64,000 bases of DNA from Streptosporangium subroseum (GTDB lineage Bacteria > Actinomycetota > Actinomycetes > Streptosporangiales > Streptosporangiaceae): the NCBI RefSeq assembly GCF_900188345.1, contig NZ_FZOD01000022.1, positions 76,249 through 140,248 of the forward strand, read 5' to 3'. Positions 16,660 to 26,154 of this stretch are shown one piece after another (the first letter of the stretch is position 1; each line of letters starts with the position of its first letter). The notes below the pieces were generated by a model. That model was not told the DNA's origin and did no database searches. It worked only from the letters and a program-made list of their open reading frames with translations. The translations under genes were made by a program, and so were the position numbers.

Positions 16660-19419
16660 ATGAATACGCGTCCCGACGTCGACGTCGTGGTCACAGCCTT
16701 CGACTGCACGGAGACGGCTCTGGTCGAGACCGTGAGACATGTTCTCGACCAGTCACTGAACAACCTGCGGGTCCTCGTCGCCTTCGACGGCGAGGACGGG
16801 CAGCTTGCCGAGGCGCTCGCCCGGCTGGCGGGGGAAGACCCGCGCGTCGTGCCGGTGCCGTACCTCTCGGATGAGGTGGGGCTCTCCGGCATGCGCGAGG
16901 CCGCCCTGAAGGTGTCGGTCGCGCCGGCGGTGATGTTCGTCAACGTGCTCAGCCTGCTGTACATGCACGCCTGCAAGAGCCTGCTCCTCGAAATCGAGGA
17001 GACCGGCGCGGACTTCGCGGTGGGGCAGGTCGGGCGTTGCCCCCCCAGGCGCAAGAAGATCAGATATCCCTCCGCCAGGTTGTTCTGCGACCGGATGACC
17101 ATCGACGGGGTGGAGCGCAAACCGGCTTTCCTGACCGACGGCTTTGTGGAGAACAAGCTCTTCCGCCGCGATTTCATCACCGAGCACCAGCTGGCGTTCG
17201 ACCGCGCCCTGCGGGACCCCGACCGGCTTTTTGCCATCGAGGCCTACCTGGCGAGCAAACGTGTCGCGGTCGTGCCCTGGCCCGTCGTCCGGCAGACGGC
17301 GGAGATCGCCGGCACGAAGACGGGCAGGAGCGGCCTCGACGCCTTCGCCGCGCGTCTCACGGCGGAGCGGCGGGCGATGGCGTTCCTGAGAGGTGAGGGA
17401 CTCGGCCGGCTGGAGCCCCGTCTGATCCGGCGTTTCCTGCGGGCGGAGCTGGCTCCGATGCTGCGCCGCCTTCCGGGGCAGTCCGGCGAGTGGGTGACCG
17501 AGCTCCAGCAGATCACAGGTGACTACCTCGACGGTCTCCCGAAGAAGATGGTCCTGAGACTGCCGATGATGCTCCGGATCTGCCTCCATCTCCTCCGGGA
17601 GGGGCAGGTGGAGGAGATCAGGGAGGCGGCGCGGCTTCTCCGCGTGTCCTCACCGATCCCCCGCCGGGTCACGAAGATCGGCGATCGCGTCTACTGGGGC
17701 GTGCACGACCCCGCGGGTGACGCGCCCGCCGAGCTCGACATCTCCAGCCTGGAGCTCGATCGGAGACCGTTCTCCCGCGCCGCGATCAGGCATGAGATCG
17801 AGAGTGTGGAGCCCGGAGACCGGGGGGTCCGGATACGGGTGCGGACCTACGACCCCCTGGGCGTGCTGCCCGCGAAGGGGGCCTCCGGCGCGGTGGAGAT
17901 CCGGGCGCCCGGCGGCGGACTGTGGCGGGTGCCGATCACTCTGCGACCGGCGGGCGAGCACTTCTGGAGCGAGTTCACGCTGAACCCGGGAAACGCGCCG
18001 CGTTCCCTGCGCGGCATCAACCGTACGACCGGGATCCGCCTGCTCATCCAGAAAAAGGGCGACTCGCACCAGGCGCCGCTGGTCGCCCCGGAACGGCCTC
18101 CCGTCCGCAGGGTCGTCTGTTCCCGGCGGCTGCTGCCCGATGCCGTGGTGACGCTCACCCGCATGACCACGACGAACAAGGTGGAGATCACCTGGACCTC
18201 CAGGAAGATCACCCATGCCTCGCGTCGCTGGAAGAAGTTGCGGACCGACATGGTGGGGCGGGTCAGCAACGGCAAGTCCAGGCTCGGCTTCTACCGGATC
18301 GTCATGAGGTTCGTCCCGCGGAGCAGGAAGCTGGTGCTGTTCGAGAGCTCGGAGGGCAGGGCCTACACCGGCAATCCCCGCTACATCTACGAGGAGGTCA
18401 TGAGGCAGAAGATCCGCGTGCGCTGCGTGTGGTCGTATTCCTCCAACCGCTCGCAGTTCCCGCCGGGCACGCGCGTGGTGAAGCGGGGCGGCTGGAGGTT
18501 CATGTGGAGCCTCGCCAGGGCCGGTTACTGGGTGGAGAGCCACAACCTGCCCTACTGCTACGAGAAACGGCGCGGCACCCGCTACCTGCAGACCTGGCAC
18601 GGGCAGACGTTGAAGACCATCGGGCTCAACACGCCGGGGCTCCGGGGGGACCAGTGGCCCGAGCGTCACCGATGGCAGCGGAGCGTCGATCGCTGGACGA
18701 CGATCGTGGCTCCCTGCGAGGAGTACGAGCGGGTCTTCCGCGCGAGCACGGGTTTCTCCGGCGAGATCCTCCGGACCGGCTATCCCCGCAACGACGTCCT
18801 GGTGCGCTGCGCCGAGCCCGAGCAGCTCGCGGTGGCCAAGGAGGTCCGCGCCAAGCTCGGTGCCCTTCCCGGGCAGCGGGTGCTTCTCTACGCGCCCACG
18901 TTCCGTGATCGCACGAGAGGGGCGGGAACGTCGGTCCGGGTCGACCTGGACCAGCTCTCCGCGCGGCTGGGCGACGACTGGATCATCGCGCTGCGCGTTC
19001 ACCCCTATACCCGGTACCAGCTTCCGCCGAGACTGCGCGGGTTCGTCGAGGACGTCACCGCCTACCCGGAGATCAACGATCTCATCCTGGCGTCCGACGC
19101 CCTGCTGACGGACTACTCGTCGGTGATGTTCGACTACGCGAACACCGGCAAGCCCATCCTGCTGTTCACCGACGACTACCACGAGTACGTGCAGAACGAG
19201 CGCGGTCTCAACCACCACCTGCCCGACATCGCGCCGGGGCCGATGCTGACGGAGACCTCCGAGCTGGCCGACGCCCTGGCGGACCTTCCCGCGACCGCCG
19301 CCCGGTATGCCGAGGCCTACGAGCGCTTCCGCAGGACCTGGTGCTCATGGGAGGGCGGCGGAGCCGCCAAGGCAGTGGTGGACGTCTTCTTTTCCGACCT
19401 CAAGAACCTCAAGGGGTGA
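16660..19419 (+). CDS. TagF-like glycerophosphotransferase with degenerate GT2-like N-terminal domain
   Basis: 919 aa. Residues about 5-230 align with the GT2 domain of the paralogue at 30521-33307, but the acidic catalytic motifs are gone: the nucleotide-binding DDAS motif reads FDGED, and the DSDD (DXD) position reads NVLS. The NKLFRR segment is kept. A middle beta-rich region follows. At about 555-915 lies a CDP-glycerol:poly(glycerophosphate) transferase domain with LQTWHGQTLKTIG, HPYTRYQ and SDALLTDYSSVMFDY, so the polymerase looks intact. Members extend teichoic-acid-like poly(polyol phosphate) chains at the inner membrane face. Start ATG 16660 (TTG 16648 is an alternative; no good ribosome site). 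The next gene starts 3 nt after its stop. Confidence 0.88.
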   Translation: MNTRPDVDVVVTAFDCTETALVETVRHVLDQSLNNLRVLVAFDGEDGQLAEALARLAGEDPRVVPVPYLSDEVGLSGMREAALKVSVAPAVMFVNVLSLLYMHACKSLLLEIEETGADFAVGQVGRCPPRRKKIRYPSARLFCDRMTIDGVERKPAFLTDGFVENKLFRRDFITEHQLAFDRALRDPDRLFAIEAYLASKRVAVVPWPVVRQTAEIAGTKTGRSGLDAFAARLTAERRAMAFLRGEGLGRLEPRLIRRFLRAELAPMLRRLPGQSGEWVTELQQITGDYLDGLPKKMVLRLPMMLRICLHLLREGQVEEIREAARLLRVSSPIPRRVTKIGDRVYWGVHDPAGDAPAELDISSLELDRRPFSRAAIRHEIESVEPGDRGVRIRVRTYDPLGVLPAKGASGAVEIRAPGGGLWRVPITLRPAGEHFWSEFTLNPGNAPRSLRGINRTTGIRLLIQKKGDSHQAPLVAPERPPVRRVVCSRRLLPDAVVTLTRMTTTNKVEITWTSRKITHASRRWKKLRTDMVGRVSNGKSRLGFYRIVMRFVPRSRKLVLFESSEGRAYTGNPRYIYEEVMRQKIRVRCVWSYSSNRSQFPPGTRVVKRGGWRFMWSLARAGYWVESHNLPYCYEKRRGTRYLQTWHGQTLKTIGLNTPGLRGDQWPERHRWQRSVDRWTTIVAPCEEYERVFRASTGFSGEILRTGYPRNDVLVRCAEPEQLAVAKEVRAKLGALPGQRVLLYAPTFRDRTRGAGTSVRVDLDQLSARLGDDWIIALRVHPYTRYQLPPRLRGFVEDVTAYPEINDLILASDALLTDYSSVMFDYANTGKPILLFTDDYHEYVQNERGLNHHLPDIAPGPMLTETSELADALADLPATAARYAEAYERFRRTWCSWEGGGAAKAVVDVFFSDLKNLKG

Positions 19420-19422
19420 CGA

Positions 19423-20520
19423 GTGTCCAAGGACATTTTCATTCTCGCGCCCAACATCGACAACCTCGGCGGCACCCAGCGGGTGTTTCACGTGCTGGCG
19501 CAGGGGTTCGGAGTCCGGGGCCACCGGGTCCGGCTGGTGGGCATCGAGCGGGTCCAGTCCCCGTTCGGTTTCGATGACGGCCTGGCGTACGAGAAGACCA
19601 TTCTCTACCGGGAGAGACGAGGGCGTCGTGACACTCCGGCGGTGCTCCTCGCCGACGCGAGGAAGCGCCTCACCGAGCTGTTCGCGCAGGCGGAGAGTGG
19701 ATACCTGATCCTCGGAACGCCCTGGAGCGTCAAATGGGCGTCGGCGGTGCCCGCGCCGCACCTGTCCAGGATCGGTCAATATCACTCCTCCTACGAGCAC
19801 GCGAAGTTCTCCTCGCCCTCCCACCTGGAGCTCATCCGGCGGCTCTACCCCAACCTCGCCAAGTCGGTGTTCCTCAGCGAGGACGACGCCCGTTCCTTCA
19901 GCCGTCACCGGGTGCCGAACGCACGGGCGATCGGCAACCCGCTGACCTTCGAACCCGAGTGCGTGGCGACCCCGGGACAGAGCCGCAGGATCGTGACGGT
20001 CGGCAGACTCGCCACCATCAAGCGCTACGACCTGCTCATCGCGGCGTTCGCCAGGGCGAGCGGCGAGGTTCCCGAGCGGTGGGAGCTTCACCTGGTGGGC
20101 GACGGTTACGAGGAGGAGCAACTCCGCGCGTGCGCGGCCGAGCACGGGGTCACCGACCGGGTCATCTTCCAGGGCCGGTGCAAGGACGTTCACTCGCACT
20201 ACCGGGATGCCGCGATCTTCGCGCTCAGCAGCGAGCACGAGGGGCACCCGATGGCGCTGGCCGAGGCTGCCGCGCTCGGCCTGCCGAGCGTCGCGTTCGG
20301 CGTCTCGGGCGGCGTCAAGAACCTTGTCGCCGACGGCGTCTCCGGGCTTCTGGCGCCCCCGGGGGACGTCGGAGCCTTCGCCGACGCGTTGGTGAGGTTG
20401 ATGCGGGCACCGGAGTTGCGGGCGCGAATGGGCAGCACCGCCTGTGATCACGTGCGCGAGTTCTCCCTGGAGAAAATTCTCGACAAGTGGGACTCGCTCT
20501 TCGCGGAGATCCAGCGCTGA
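19423..20520 (+). CDS. GT4-family glycosyltransferase
   Basis: 365 aa GT-B enzyme. The N-terminal domain begins IFILAPNIDNLGGTQRVFHV, with the glycine-rich acceptor loop. The C-terminal domain carries IVTVGRLATIKRYDLLI and the E-x7-E motif region SSEHEGHPMALAEAAA that binds the nucleotide-sugar. It should add a hexose retaining configuration, probably to the cluster's polymer. GTG start at 19423, only 3 nt after the TagF-like stop, so coupling is likely. It is clearly paralogous to the GT4 gene at 29141-30421 (shared GQYHxSYEHA and VFLSEDDA motifs), which also sits next to a TagF-like gene. Confidence 0.92.
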   Translation: MSKDIFILAPNIDNLGGTQRVFHVLAQGFGVRGHRVRLVGIERVQSPFGFDDGLAYEKTILYRERRGRRDTPAVLLADARKRLTELFAQAESGYLILGTPWSVKWASAVPAPHLSRIGQYHSSYEHAKFSSPSHLELIRRLYPNLAKSVFLSEDDARSFSRHRVPNARAIGNPLTFEPECVATPGQSRRIVTVGRLATIKRYDLLIAAFARASGEVPERWELHLVGDGYEEEQLRACAAEHGVTDRVIFQGRCKDVHSHYRDAAIFALSSEHEGHPMALAEAAALGLPSVAFGVSGGVKNLVADGVSGLLAPPGDVGAFADALVRLMRAPELRARMGSTACDHVREFSLEKILDKWDSLFAEIQR

Positions 20521-20552
20521 CCATGTCACATTCTTTCTTCGGGGGGAGATCA

Positions 20553-21578
20553 ATGGGACGCACGCTGGTCACGCTGCGACGTATCGCCTCCGAGCGGCTG
20601 CCTTCCGCGTTCCGCGAGAGGTTCCGTGAGCGGTTCTGCGAGACCGAGGGCAGGGAACGGGCGTTCACCCGCGCCGCGAGGATGGCGTCGATCAGGTCGG
20701 CGGTCGCGGTCCGGCGGGGCGGAGGGGAGGGGGCCTCGGTGACGTACGCCGGTGTCCTCGACGGAGGCACCCTGAACCTCCAGGTCCGCCTCCCCTCCCG
20801 CGCCGGCCACGCGCCCGTGCGTGCGGTCAGGCTCGTGGCCGGGCGAGGACGTCGGCGGTGGCGGGGCGATCTCGACCTCGACGGCGACCTCGCCGGGGGC
20901 GCGATACGGCTGAGCGAGGACGGCGGCCCGCTGTCCCGGCTCGGCACGGGCCTCTGGCGAACCCGGATCGAGCTGACCCTCGCCGACGGCAGCGGCCTGG
21001 AGGTGCCCCTGCTCGGCCCGGTCGCGAACGTGTTGCCGGCGGGTCCGACCGTCGCGGCTTCACTCTGTCCCCGTACCGGCACGGTCTACACCGTCGACGC
21101 CGGTCTGACCGGGCACGTCACGATCTCGGCGTCGCGTCCCGCCCCGCAGGCACATGTCACCGGGGTGATCGCCGACTGGGACCGGGTCGTCGTCGAGGGA
21201 CGGTTCGGCGGAACCGTGCGGACCGCCGGCGCGGAGGTGCTGATGCGCCGCCTCGAAGGGAGACTCGAAGGGAGAGGGGGGCGAGAGGTCTGCCACCGGC
21301 TTCCGGTGACGACGGACGGCGCGCTGTTCCGTTTCGAGGTGCCCGGCGGCTCGCTGGCCGGAGCGGAGACGACCTGGGTCTTCGAGTTCGTCTCACCCTG
21401 GACCGGAACCCTCAAGGTCGGCCGCTTCCTGGATGATTTTCGCCACCCCCACCGCGTCGTTCACCACGAGAGGCGTCCTCTGGCGACGTCCGAGAGATCC
21501 CTGCTCTACGTGCGGCCCGGATACTCCCCGGCGGGAAGACTCCAGCTCTCCTGCTCCCATTCGGAGGAACTACCGTGA
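20553..21578 (+). CDS. Unrecognised protein of the glycopolymer cluster
   Basis: About 341 aa, not recognised. After a basic N-terminus rich in Arg and Phe (SERLPSAFRERFRERF) the protein appears beta-rich and soluble, with no signal peptide, membrane segment or known catalytic motif. The tail reads SLLYVRPGYSPAGRLQL. ATG 20553 has GGGGGGAG directly upstream; ATG 20523, 2 nt after the previous stop, is the alternative and would suit coupling. Its stop overlaps the GTG start of the Stealth fusion (GTGA, 21575-21578). Tight packing between glycosyltransferases suggests an accessory role in the same pathway. Its beta-rich segments recall the middle domains of the TagF-like proteins, but this is only an impression. 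Confidence 0.75.
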   Translation: MGRTLVTLRRIASERLPSAFRERFRERFCETEGRERAFTRAARMASIRSAVAVRRGGGEGASVTYAGVLDGGTLNLQVRLPSRAGHAPVRAVRLVAGRGRRRWRGDLDLDGDLAGGAIRLSEDGGPLSRLGTGLWRTRIELTLADGSGLEVPLLGPVANVLPAGPTVAASLCPRTGTVYTVDAGLTGHVTISASRPAPQAHVTGVIADWDRVVVEGRFGGTVRTAGAEVLMRRLEGRLEGRGGREVCHRLPVTTDGALFRFEVPGGSLAGAETTWVFEFVSPWTGTLKVGRFLDDFRHPHRVVHHERRPLATSERSLLYVRPGYSPAGRLQLSCSHSEELP

Positions 21579-24421
21579 AGATTGCCTATCTGCTGACCTG
21601 GGCGGATGTCATGGGAGGCACGGAGGCGGCGGTCCTCACCCTCGCCTCGCATCTCGCCGAACACCACGACGTCGAGGTGATCAGCGTCTTCCGCAGGGAG
21701 GCGGCCCCGTTCTGCGAGGTCTCACCCAAGGTCCGTCTGCGCTACCTGGTGGATGAGACGGGCCCGGTGCGACGCCCCTGCCGCGAGACGGCCATGGACG
21801 ACGCCACCTGCGCCGCGCTCGCCGCGATGCCGAGCGAGCTCGTCGATCCCGCCTGGGAGGGCGCGTTCAACCGGTTGGCCGACGTGGAGGTGGAGCACGC
21901 GCTCCGCGGTCTCGACGCGGACGTCGTCGTGTCCTCCACGCCCGCATTGCTGTCGCTCATCGTCCGTCTCTGCCCGGAGCGCACGATCACCGTCCACCAG
22001 GACCATCGTTGCTCGGAGCTGAGAGGCCCGTCCGGCGAGCCGCTCCTGAGATTCGCCCCCCGGCTGGACGCGCTCGTCTCGCTGACCCACCGGACCCAGC
22101 TCTGGTGCGCGCAGTCGCTCAAGGACGCCGCGCCCCATCTCGCGACGATCCCGAACGCGCTGCCGAGCGGATACCGTCCGCGGTCCGGCCTGGACACCCG
22201 CACGATCGTCATCGCGGGGCGGCTGGTCGGTGAGAAGCGAATCGACCACGCCGTGCGGGCCTTCGCCGGGATCGCCGGCCGGTTTCCCGGCTGGTCGCTG
22301 CGGATCCTGGGAGACGGCCCCCTGACCGGCAGCCTGCGCCAACTGGTTCAGAGCCTCGACCTCCAGGACCGGATTCACCTGCTGGGCAGGTCTCCGCACA
22401 TGGCGGAGGAGTGGGCGAAGGCGAGCATGTGCCTGCTCACGTCGACGAGCGAGGGCTTTCCGCTGGTGCTGACCGAGGCCCTCGCCGCGGGGGTCCCGGT
22501 GGTGGCCTACGACTGTCCCGGCGGAACGAGCGAGATCGTACGGCACGGGGTCGACGGCTTCCTCGTGCCCGAGGGCGACATCGACTCGCTGGCCGTCGCG
22601 ATGACCAAACTGATGGAGAGTCCCGGCACGCTGCGCGAATTCGGGACGGCGGCGCGGGAGATCGGGGCCCGGCTGTCGCCCGAGCGGATCACGGGAGCCT
22701 GGCTGGAGCTTTTCGAGAGGCTGGGCGCGGAGAGGGACGCGCGATCCGGGCGCAGAGCCGAGCGGATCGCCCGTCACGCCCTCCGGTCGGTCTCGGGTTT
22801 TGTGCCCGTCGCCTCCGCCGATCCGGAGCCGGGGGGAGGACCACAGCTGCGGGAGCTCGAAGCCGATCTGATGAGGAAGGACCGGACCCTCACCCGCTCC
22901 GGCGCCCGTCTCTGCGTGATCCGCGACGACGTCACCCCCGAGGACGTCCTCCGGGCGAATCTGGAAGCCGTGACGAAGGTCCTCCACGACGCCGCCATCC
23001 CGTACGCGCTGGTCCGGGACACCGGGCCACGCCATCGGATAGCCGTCGAGGAGGAACACCGGGCCGCGGTGCTCTCCGCGATCGCGCGAGAGTTCGACGG
23101 CAGGCCCGTCTACGCCCAGCCGCTCAAGCCGACGATGTGCGCTCCTCCGGTCGCCCTGGCCGGACAGGTCGCCGGCTGGGGCGACGTCGGCGGTCTGCGG
23201 GTCTACACGATCTACTCGGTCGCCTCGCGCGCTCTTCGCCACGGGTCGGCGTTCGGCTGTGACGTCGAGTTCTGGGCCCCGACCGCGGACGGGGGGCTGC
23301 GGGCCGTGCGCCCCACCCTTCTCGGCCGCGAACTGCCCCGCGAGGCGATGCGCCCGGCGAAACTCACGGTGGGAGAGCGGAGCCACCCCACGTACGAACC
23401 CTTCACGCGGCCCTTCGTGGACGACGTCACCTTTCCGATCGACGTCGTCTACACCTGGGTGGACGGCGCCGATCCGGGCTGGCGCGCCCGGCGGGACGAG
23501 GCCCTGACCGGCCGGAGCGCGACCGCGGAGGCGGTCACGAACACGTCCGCGAACGCGGCCGACCGCGGCGACGGCCGCTACGCCAGTCGCGACGAGCTCC
23601 GCTACTCGCTGCGTTCCCTGGACATGTACGCGCCGTGGGTCCGTCACATCTGGATCGTCACCGACCAGCAGGTCCCCTCCTGGCTGGACACCTCCCATTC
23701 GAAGGTGACCGTCGTCGACCACAAGGAGATCTTCAGCGACGCCGGCGCTCTCCCCACGTTCAACTCGCACGCGATCGAGAGCCGGCTGCATGTGATTCCC
23801 GGGCTCTCGGAGAATTTCATCTACTTCAACGACGACTTTTTTGTCGGGCGTCCGCTGAGCCCGGACCTCTTTTTCCTGCCCAGCGGGATCCCCCTGTTCT
23901 TCCGGTCTCCGGCGACGGTTCTCCCGACGCCGATCCAGGAGGACGAAAAATCCTTTTACGCCGCCGCGAAGACGACGCGGGACATCATGGAACGGGAGTT
24001 CGGCTGCACGACGGCGAACACTTTCCTCCACGCTCCGTACGCACTGCGCAAAAGCGTGCTCTTCGAGCTCGCGGAGAGATTCGCCCCCGAGATCGCGGCC
24101 ACGGGCCGGAGCCGGGTCCGCTCACGTGATGACGTCTCGGTGGTCTCATCGTTGCATCACTACCACGCCTTCCGCAGCGGGAAGGCCGTTCCCGGGGAGA
24201 TATCCGTCGACTACATCGCGCTGGGACAGCGCGATCACCTGCCCCGGCTGACACGGCTGCTGACCCTCCGCGATCGAGACGCCTTCTGCGTCAACGACGC
24301 CGATGAGAGTGACATGTCCGAGGAGGAGAAGCGCCGTGCGATCTCCATCTTCCTGGCGAGCTACTTCCCGGTCGCCAGTGAATTCGAGGTCGGCAGCCCA
24401 CGCAATCGGGCTCGGCGCTGA
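21575..24421 (+). CDS. GT4 glycosyltransferase fused to a Stealth-type sugar-phosphate transferase
   Basis: 948 aa fusion. Residues 1-390 are a GT4 enzyme (YLLTWADVMGGTEAAVLTLA; IVIAGRLVGEKRIDHAVRAF; STSEGFPLVLTEALAAGVPV). After a linker, residues about 620-930 hold the four Stealth regions: CR1 IDVVYTWVDGADPGW, CR2 RDELRYSLRSLDMYAPW through YFNDDFFVGRPL, CR3 TANTFLHAPYALRKSVLFEL, and CR4 near SEEEKRRAISIFLASYFP. Stealth proteins transfer hexose-1-phosphate to make phosphodiester-linked capsule or wall polymers. One chain could thus add a sugar and then a sugar phosphate to build a repeat unit. GTG start with CGGAGGA upstream, overlapping the previous stop by 4 nt. Confidence 0.92.
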   Translation: MKIAYLLTWADVMGGTEAAVLTLASHLAEHHDVEVISVFRREAAPFCEVSPKVRLRYLVDETGPVRRPCRETAMDDATCAALAAMPSELVDPAWEGAFNRLADVEVEHALRGLDADVVVSSTPALLSLIVRLCPERTITVHQDHRCSELRGPSGEPLLRFAPRLDALVSLTHRTQLWCAQSLKDAAPHLATIPNALPSGYRPRSGLDTRTIVIAGRLVGEKRIDHAVRAFAGIAGRFPGWSLRILGDGPLTGSLRQLVQSLDLQDRIHLLGRSPHMAEEWAKASMCLLTSTSEGFPLVLTEALAAGVPVVAYDCPGGTSEIVRHGVDGFLVPEGDIDSLAVAMTKLMESPGTLREFGTAAREIGARLSPERITGAWLELFERLGAERDARSGRRAERIARHALRSVSGFVPVASADPEPGGGPQLRELEADLMRKDRTLTRSGARLCVIRDDVTPEDVLRANLEAVTKVLHDAAIPYALVRDTGPRHRIAVEEEHRAAVLSAIAREFDGRPVYAQPLKPTMCAPPVALAGQVAGWGDVGGLRVYTIYSVASRALRHGSAFGCDVEFWAPTADGGLRAVRPTLLGRELPREAMRPAKLTVGERSHPTYEPFTRPFVDDVTFPIDVVYTWVDGADPGWRARRDEALTGRSATAEAVTNTSANAADRGDGRYASRDELRYSLRSLDMYAPWVRHIWIVTDQQVPSWLDTSHSKVTVVDHKEIFSDAGALPTFNSHAIESRLHVIPGLSENFIYFNDDFFVGRPLSPDLFFLPSGIPLFFRSPATVLPTPIQEDEKSFYAAAKTTRDIMEREFGCTTANTFLHAPYALRKSVLFELAERFAPEIAATGRSRVRSRDDVSVVSSLHHYHAFRSGKAVPGEISVDYIALGQRDHLPRLTRLLTLRDRDAFCVNDADESDMSEEEKRRAISIFLASYFPVASEFEVGSPRNRARR

Positions 24422-24582
24422 GCGGTCATATCGATTTCGCCATCGGGCGGGCCGTTTTGGCGGAGGCCCGCCCAGGGTTGGGCAAAGAATCGGCCACGGA
24501 GGGGCAGGCTAGGTCATGGCGAATCCCCGAGAGAGGCATTCTGAGCGCGACTGAATGGACGCCCTCGACCGGAGGACTTTCT

Positions 24583-26070
24583 TTGAAAGCGCCACTGCTC
24601 AGTGTCGTCGTGCCGTTCTACAACGTGGTGGGTTACATCGAGGAGTGCCTGACCTCCCTCGCCGCGCAGACTCTCATGGACGTCGAATTCATCCTGGTCG
24701 ATGACGGCTCCATGGACGGCGGCGACGTGACGGCCAAGGAATTCGCGGCCCGGGACTCCCGGTTCCGGGTGCTGCGACAGGACAACCAGGGGCCGGGCCC
24801 GGCCAGGAACCTGGGGATCCGGCACGCGACCGGCCTCTATCTCGCCTTCGCCGACGGCGACGACGTCGTGCCGGAGACGGCCTACGAGCTCCTCGTCGGC
24901 TCGCTGGAGGAGACCGGATCCGACATCGCCTGCGGCGGGGTGCGCAGGATCACCCCCGAGGGGCTCGTCCCGTCCGCGATGTACGCCAAGTTGTTCAGGA
25001 AACCGGCACGGCGGACCCACATAGAGACTTTTCCCGACCTGATCCGCGACCGGACGGTGTGGAACAAGGTCTACCGCCGATCCTTCTGGGACGAGCACCG
25101 CCTGGAGTTCCCCGGCGGGTTCTACGAGGACGTGCCGGTCGCGATCGCCGCGCACGTCCTGGCGTCGAGCGTGGACATCCTGAACGAGGTGGTCTACCAC
25201 TGGCGGCTGCGTGACACGGGCGACGCGTCGACCACCCAGCGCCGCATGGAGGTGGCCAACGTCGAAGAACGGGTCGCGTCCCTGCGCGGGGTGCAGAGGT
25301 TCCTCGCCGAGCGGTCGCCCCAGCTGAAGCGGGAGTTCGACGACATGGTCGTCTCCTGGGACCTGAAGTTCGTGAAGGACGCGCTGGAGGAGGCGGTGGA
25401 GGAGGGCACGCCGAACGACCTGGAGCGCCTCTTCGACGTCGTGGCCCCCTGCATCGACGCCCTCGACCCGCTGATGGTGGCCGCCCTGCCCGCCTCACGG
25501 CGGTTGGAGCTGTATCTCCTGCACCAGCGGATGGCGCCCGAGCTGCGCGAGGTCCGGAGATTCCGGCGGGAGGAGGAGGATGCGCGGGTCCTGCGCCGGG
25601 GGAGCAGGCCGCCCCGGTGGTACGCCGCCTACCCGTTTTTCGGGGACAGGTCCCGCGGCATTCCCGACCACCTCTACGACGTCACCCAGGAGCTGATCCT
25701 GCGGGTCCACACCGACCGGGTGCGCTGGTCGGGCGGGCGGCTCCTGGTCGAGGGGCAGGCCTCCATCAAGCGGCTCGACGAACGGCAGAGCCGGATCAAG
25801 GTGTGGATCGAGGGGAAGGGCAAGTCAGGGAAGGGCAAATCACGGATCTCGCTGCCGGCCCGTCAGGACGGTGCCCGGTTCGTGGCCGAGGTCGAGGGGG
25901 TCGCTCCCGGCCGGTGGTCCGTGCACGCGGAGGTCTCGGCCAACGGGATGCGCCTGAGCAGCCTTCTCGGAGCGAGCCCCCGTCAGCTGCCCAAGGGCGG
26001 GCGGGCCGGGGTCAGGGCGGCGCTGGGCCGGGACGGCCGCCTGGTGGTCGTGGTCCAGTCCGATCTCTGA
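24583..26070 (+). CDS. GT2-family glycosyltransferase with extra C-terminal domain
   Basis: 495 aa. The N-terminal GT-A fold is complete: SVVVPFYNVVGYIEECL, ILVDDGSMDGG, FADGDDVV as the DXD motif, and FYEDVPVA as the likely catalytic ED region. Residues beyond about 330 form a separate C-terminal region with Lys/Gly-rich (KGKSGKGKS) and beta-like segments, resembling the middle part of the TagF-like proteins. The TTG at 24583 is the start because GGAGGA lies exactly 6 nt upstream; the longer frame to 24457 is not protein-like. It follows the Stealth gene after 161 bp and should act in the same polymer pathway. Confidence 0.88.
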   Translation: MKAPLLSVVVPFYNVVGYIEECLTSLAAQTLMDVEFILVDDGSMDGGDVTAKEFAARDSRFRVLRQDNQGPGPARNLGIRHATGLYLAFADGDDVVPETAYELLVGSLEETGSDIACGGVRRITPEGLVPSAMYAKLFRKPARRTHIETFPDLIRDRTVWNKVYRRSFWDEHRLEFPGGFYEDVPVAIAAHVLASSVDILNEVVYHWRLRDTGDASTTQRRMEVANVEERVASLRGVQRFLAERSPQLKREFDDMVVSWDLKFVKDALEEAVEEGTPNDLERLFDVVAPCIDALDPLMVAALPASRRLELYLLHQRMAPELREVRRFRREEEDARVLRRGSRPPRWYAAYPFFGDRSRGIPDHLYDVTQELILRVHTDRVRWSGGRLLVEGQASIKRLDERQSRIKVWIEGKGKSGKGKSRISLPARQDGARFVAEVEGVAPGRWSVHAEVSANGMRLSSLLGASPRQLPKGGRAGVRAALGRDGRLVVVVQSDL

Positions 26071-26154
26071 GTCACCGCCCACTCTTGGTCAAGAACCAGC
26101 ATGGAGAATTCCAGGCGGTTGCAGAGAGTCACGAGTTGATGGCCGAATGTCGCC

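Noticed and set aside
21722..24031. Minus-strand open frame of 769 codons
   Set aside because: Antisense to the GT4-Stealth fusion, whose motifs are unmistakable; composition is Arg/Gly/Asp-rich and non-conserved.
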